Below are positions 61,181-64,000 of a DNA stretch of 64,000 nt, piece by piece. The DNA lies in assembly GCF_030718205.1 (NCBI RefSeq), contig NZ_JAUZQF010000002.1, positions 1 to 64,000 of the forward strand, in the 5' to 3' direction. Below the pieces are notes generated by a model. That model was not told the origin of the DNA. It was given only the letters and a program-made list of their open reading frames with translations, and searched no databases. The stretch is from Nonomuraea turcica (GTDB lineage Bacteria > Actinomycetota > Actinomycetes > Streptosporangiales > Streptosporangiaceae). Position 1 is the first letter of the stretch; every line of letters begins with the position of its first letter. The position numbers were made by a program, and so were the translations under genes.

Positions 61181-61506
61181 GGGCACGCGCCCTCACGCAC
61201 ACTTCCCCCCTCGAGGTCTCCCTCCAGGCCGCCCTCGACGCCCTCGGCGACCCCGTACGCCGCAGCATCGTCCGCGAGCTGGCCGGCGTGCCCGACTGGA
61301 CCCGTCCCTGCGGCACGTTCACCCACCTGCCGGTCGCCAAGTCCACGCTCAGTCACCACTTCGCCGTGCTGCGCAACGTCGGCCTGCTGGAGCAGCGTGA
61401 CGAGGGCAGCCGCCGCCTCAATCGCCTGAGGAGGGCGGAGTTCGAGGAGCGGTTCCCCGGGCTGCTGGCGCTGGTTCTGAGCGAGGAGCAGGTTCCCGAT
61501 GAGTGA
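61144..61506 (+). CDS. ArsR-family transcriptional regulator
   Basis: 120 residues. Winged helix: AALDALGDPVRRSIVRELAG, the recognition region FTHLPVAKSTLSHHFAVLRNVGLLEQRDEGSRRLNRLRR. No metal-binding ELCVC motif is visible, so the signal is probably not arsenite. The only start is ATG 61144, with no Shine-Dalgarno but about five bases after the predicted transcription start, so the mRNA may be nearly leaderless. It overlaps the NUDIX gene by eight bases and is divergent from the LLM gene it probably controls. Confidence 0.9.
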   Translation: MEHYTSVRPTSNRARALTHTSPLEVSLQAALDALGDPVRRSIVRELAGVPDWTRPCGTFTHLPVAKSTLSHHFAVLRNVGLLEQRDEGSRRLNRLRRAEFEERFPGLLALVLSEEQVPDE

Positions 61507-61942
61507 CCCGAGCGACCGCCCCGCAGCGCGCGTCGTCTGCCTGGACCGGGACGGCAGGGTGCTGCTGATGCACTGGTACGACCGCGTCAGCCGCAGCGAC
61601 GTCTGGGAGCCGCCGGGCGGCGGGATCGACCCCGGCGAGACCCCGCTGGAGGCGGCCAGGCGGGAGCTGGCCGAGGAGACCGGGCTGCCCGGCGAGGCCG
61701 TCCTGGACCACTGCGTCCAGGTCGAGCGGGATTTCACCTGGCTGGGCGTCCGTTACGTCAAGACCGAGCCCTTCTACCTGGCCAGGTTCGGCACACCCCG
61801 CCCGGCGGTCGATCCAGGAGAGCTCACGGAGGAGGAGCGCCAGGCATACCTGGGCTACGCGTGGGCCGAGGAGCTGCCCGAGGCGGTCGACCCGCCGGAG
61901 CTGGCGAAGGTCATCGACCGACTCACCCGAGATCGAGGGTGA
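61499..61942 (+). CDS. NUDIX hydrolase
   Basis: 147 residues with an intact Nudix box GGIDPGETPLEAARRELAE followed by ETGL (GX5EX7REUXEEXGU). It hydrolyses a nucleoside diphosphate linked to another moiety; substrate unknown. Overlaps arsR by eight bases and ends 20 bases inside the convergent MBL gene. Confidence 0.94.
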   Translation: MSDPSDRPAARVVCLDRDGRVLLMHWYDRVSRSDVWEPPGGGIDPGETPLEAARRELAEETGLPGEAVLDHCVQVERDFTWLGVRYVKTEPFYLARFGTPRPAVDPGELTEEERQAYLGYAWAEELPEAVDPPELAKVIDRLTRDRG

Positions 61943-62666
61943 GGCCGCCGGAGGCGACCGACAGCGGGCCGGAGTAGGAGCGGCCTGCCGCCGCGAGCGC
62001 GGGCTCCGCCGGAGTGTCCGGCCACAGGTGGGTGAGCAGCAACCGCGCCGCTCCGGCCGATGACGCGGTACGCCCCGCGTCCAGCGCGCTGGACAGGAAA
62101 GGCGCGTCCTCGTCGGGCACCCGTTGCGGGTAGGTCGCCTCCGCCACCAGCAGGTCGGCATTCTTGGCCAGGGAGAGCAACTCGGCCGACGGCCCGGTGT
62201 CCCCCGTGTACGCGATCACCCGCCCGCCGCCGCTCAGCCGCAGCCCCGCGTTGGGCACGTGATGCGGCAGGTCGAAGACGTCCAGGCGGAAGGGCCCGAT
62301 CTCGACCGGCGTGCCGGGACGGAGCTCCTGTAAGGAGAAACTCCCCGCCAGCATGCGGCGGTTGTCCAGCGCGAGCACGGCGTCCAGCGCGCCCGGCGGG
62401 GCGTGGACCGGCAGCCTCGCCGCCGGCGCATCGGCCAGGGCACGGGCGCGCAGCAGCGGGTTGAGGTCGGCGCAGTGGTCCGGATGACCATGGGTGACCA
62501 GCACCGCGTCCACCTCGTCGGCCCTCATCCGCTCCAGCAGCCGCGGCAGCACGGCGTAGCCGGGATCGATGAGGACGCGAAAGCCGTCGTGCTCCAGCAC
62601 ATACCCGCTGCACGCCTGACCGGCCGCGGGCCAGGCGCCACACCCGCCCAGCACGGTGAATCTCAT
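61923..62666 (-). CDS. MBL-fold metallo-hydrolase (RNase Z-like)
   Basis: 247 residues. Metal motif THGHPDHC, the later TGDTGPS Asp and C-terminal LLLTHLWPDTP His, in the arrangement of the RNase Z/ElaC-like branch. The first His of the signature region MRFTVLGGCGAWPAAGQACSGYVLE fits that branch too. ATG 62666 overlaps the upstream serine hydrolase stop (TGATG). Natural substrate unknown; phosphodiesterase or lactonase activity is possible. Confidence 0.9.
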   Translation of the reverse strand: MRFTVLGGCGAWPAAGQACSGYVLEHDGFRVLIDPGYAVLPRLLERMRADEVDAVLVTHGHPDHCADLNPLLRARALADAPAARLPVHAPPGALDAVLALDNRRMLAGSFSLQELRPGTPVEIGPFRLDVFDLPHHVPNAGLRLSGGGRVIAYTGDTGPSAELLSLAKNADLLVAEATYPQRVPDEDAPFLSSALDAGRTASSAGAARLLLTHLWPDTPAEPALAAAGRSYSGPLSVASGGLTLDLG

Positions 62667-63436
62667 CAACCCCCCAGCTCGGCCAGGGTGGTCGCCATCA
62701 GCTCGCGCAACAGCGTGCCCGCGAGCTTTTCGTGCGTGTGCTCCACGGACAGCCCCTTGGCCACGCGCTCGCGGTAGATCTCGCGCTCGCGTGCGTCAGT
62801 GTAGGGCAGCGCGGTCATACCGACGATCACGGTGACCCGGGTGCCGCCCTTCGGCAGGACGGCGACGGCATGCGTACGCAGGCAGGTCTCGTCGGGCGCG
62901 CCGAACCAGCCGCACTTGATCCCGGCGTCGGCCGCCCCGAGCGCGTCCCGCACGCCGAACGCCTGCTCCGCGCCGACCTGCCGCATCCACCCCAGGACGG
63001 TCGCCGCCACCGGATCGCCCGCGACGGCGGACTGGGCGAACGCCGCGTAGGCGGTGGCGACCTCGTCGGCGGCCACCTCGACGGAGCCGAACCGCGATGG
63101 GTCGCCGTTGGGCGGCGACCAGGCGACGCCGGTGCGCCGGCGGATGCCGTCGAGGATGACGCCGGGCCCGACGGCGAGCCAGAGGTTGAGCGTGTCGGCG
63201 TTGGACGACACGACGACGGCGGGCTCGGCGTGGCGGCGCCACCGGTCGGCGTCGGGGATGTGGTCCGCGCTCACCCACGCGTACAGAGGCTTGAGCAGCG
63301 AGGCGCAGCGCAGCCGCGCCAGGCCGGATCTGACGCCGACCGTGCGGGCGGGCGGCCCGCCGTAGCCGCGCCTGATGCCGGCGGCCTGGACGCCGGCGCT
63401 GTGATCAAGGTCGTCGAGCAGCTCGTTGAACGCCAC
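62666..63436 (-). CDS. Serine hydrolase of the class A beta-lactamase fold
   Basis: 256 residues. S46-x-x-K49 (SLLK) and S-S-N79 are visible and a KCG triad stands for KTG. No signal peptide is seen, so it appears cytoplasmic, unlike true beta-lactamases. It sits between a TetR gene and the MBL gene, with overlap or short gaps, so all three probably form one operon. Function unknown. Confidence 0.78.
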   Translation of the reverse strand: MAFNELLDDLDHSAGVQAAGIRRGYGGPPARTVGVRSGLARLRCASLLKPLYAWVSADHIPDADRWRRHAEPAVVVSSNADTLNLWLAVGPGVILDGIRRRTGVAWSPPNGDPSRFGSVEVAADEVATAYAAFAQSAVAGDPVAATVLGWMRQVGAEQAFGVRDALGAADAGIKCGWFGAPDETCLRTHAVAVLPKGGTRVTVIVGMTALPYTDAREREIYRERVAKGLSVEHTHEKLAGTLLRELMATTLAELGG

Positions 63437-63452
63437 GTACCCAACCGTAGAC

Positions 63453-64000
63453 CTACGGGTGCCGTCCCCAACGGCCTTCGTACCACTCCAGGCTCGGTGG
63501 GTCGCCGGGTAGCTCCGTCCGCCCCGGCGCGCGCAGGCCGTCGAGCGCGATGGCCAGCAACCGCTGCTTGACCTGCTGGTGCTGCTCGCTGGGCGGCCCG
63601 GGGGCCGGGCGGCTGAACTGCTCGATGAGCAGCGAGACGTCGAGCATGGTCACGTCGTCCCTGAGCACGCCGGCCTCGCGCGCCCGGCTGATCAGCCGGT
63701 CGGCCAGCTCCGTGGCCTTCCGCGAGGTCCGCCACATCTCGTCGGTGACCTCGATGGTGCCCGCGACGGGCGCGAGCGCGCCGGACCTGAGGCCCACGCA
63801 GGTGCGTACATAGAGCTCCAGGCCGGCCCACGGGCTCTCCTCCGCGAGCGCGGCTTCGGCGGCCTCGACGACGCGTTCCATGGCGATCAGGCACAGGCGC
63901 TGGAGCAGCTCCTCCTTGGTCCGGTAGCGGCGGTAGAGGCTGCCCATGCCCACGCCGGCCCGCTTGGCGATGGCCGACACCGGTGCGTCGAACCCCTGCG
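63453..64000 (-). CDS. TetR-family regulator, N-terminus cut by window edge
   Basis: About 182 residues are visible; the start lies beyond position 64000. Helix-turn-helix: APVSAIAKRAGVGMGSLYRRYRTKEELLQ. The C-terminal part is a helical TetR sensor domain (SBP-type DMWRTSRKATELADRL). It starts the operon with the serine hydrolase and MBL genes. Confidence 0.9.
   Translation of the reverse strand, partial: QGFDAPVSAIAKRAGVGMGSLYRRYRTKEELLQRLCLIAMERVVEAAEAALAEESPWAGLELYVRTCVGLRSGALAPVAGTIEVTDEMWRTSRKATELADRLISRAREAGVLRDDVTMLDVSLLIEQFSRPAPGPPSEQHQQVKQRLLAIALDGLRAPGRTELPGDPPSLEWYEGRWGRHP

Overview
The window is high-GC DNA with long GC-rich genes, GTG/TTG starts, a mycothiol-type thiol protein, F420-type LLM oxidoreductase, an Eis-type acetyltransferase, the 25-residue ribosomal protein bL37, paired ClpP1/ClpP2 and a c-di-AMP (ydaO-type) leader in front of a secreted cell-wall protein. 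This points to a filamentous actinomycete. The gene mix looks like Streptosporangiaceae (Nonomuraea or a relative), but that family assignment is inference, not proof. I see no insertion sequence, phage, plasmid or CRISPR array.

Layout. 1-470: the 5' end of a 16S rRNA gene running off the left edge, with its leader and two promoters. 474-8837 (minus strand): protein synthesis and quality control: valS, clpX, clpP2, clpP1 and tig, with a ClgR-type box before clpP1, then an XRE regulator. 9071-22457: regulators and mixed metabolism: an anti-sigma-type ATPase facing the XRE gene, a TetR-VOC pair, a c-di-AMP-riboswitch-controlled secreted protein, deoR-galT, bL37, a TrpB2-type enzyme, tRNA-Gly and tRNA-Pro, an S2P protease, a PP2C phosphatase and eis. 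22468-29058: rpiB, def-SDR, aldehyde dehydrogenase, an Rv2466c-like protein and pepN.

29125-43294 is the most interesting region. It reads as one plus-strand transcription unit: ROK repressor, two sugar ABC permeases, a lipoprotein binding protein, a cytoplasmic GH15 enzyme, a cytoplasmic GH31 enzyme, and two secreted GH31 enzymes, one ending in a CBM35-like domain and one in a CBM20-like domain. The set closely resembles known cycloalternan-type pathways: secreted GH31 transferases rebuild starch fragments into a private (probably cyclic) alpha-glucan, the ABC system imports it, and cytoplasmic GH31 and GH15 enzymes break it to glucose. Both secreted enzymes contain a TTA codon, so their translation could depend on bldA-type developmental control. 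No transport ATPase is encoded in the cluster.

43371-64000: a membrane Ser/Thr kinase, an unrecognised 316-residue protein, a DUF5130 pair, a NERD protein, ilvD, a WYL protein, two beta-lactamase-fold proteins, an HNH-GNAT-FmdB group, a prolyl oligopeptidase with an AraC-VOC-cupin group, purU, a PiT phosphate transporter with its DUF47 partner, an SDR/LLM pair facing arsR-nudix, and an MBL-serine hydrolase-TetR group cut by the right edge. Several intergenic regions carry exact palindromes that look like operators. Three convergent gene pairs overlap by only four bases at their stop codons.
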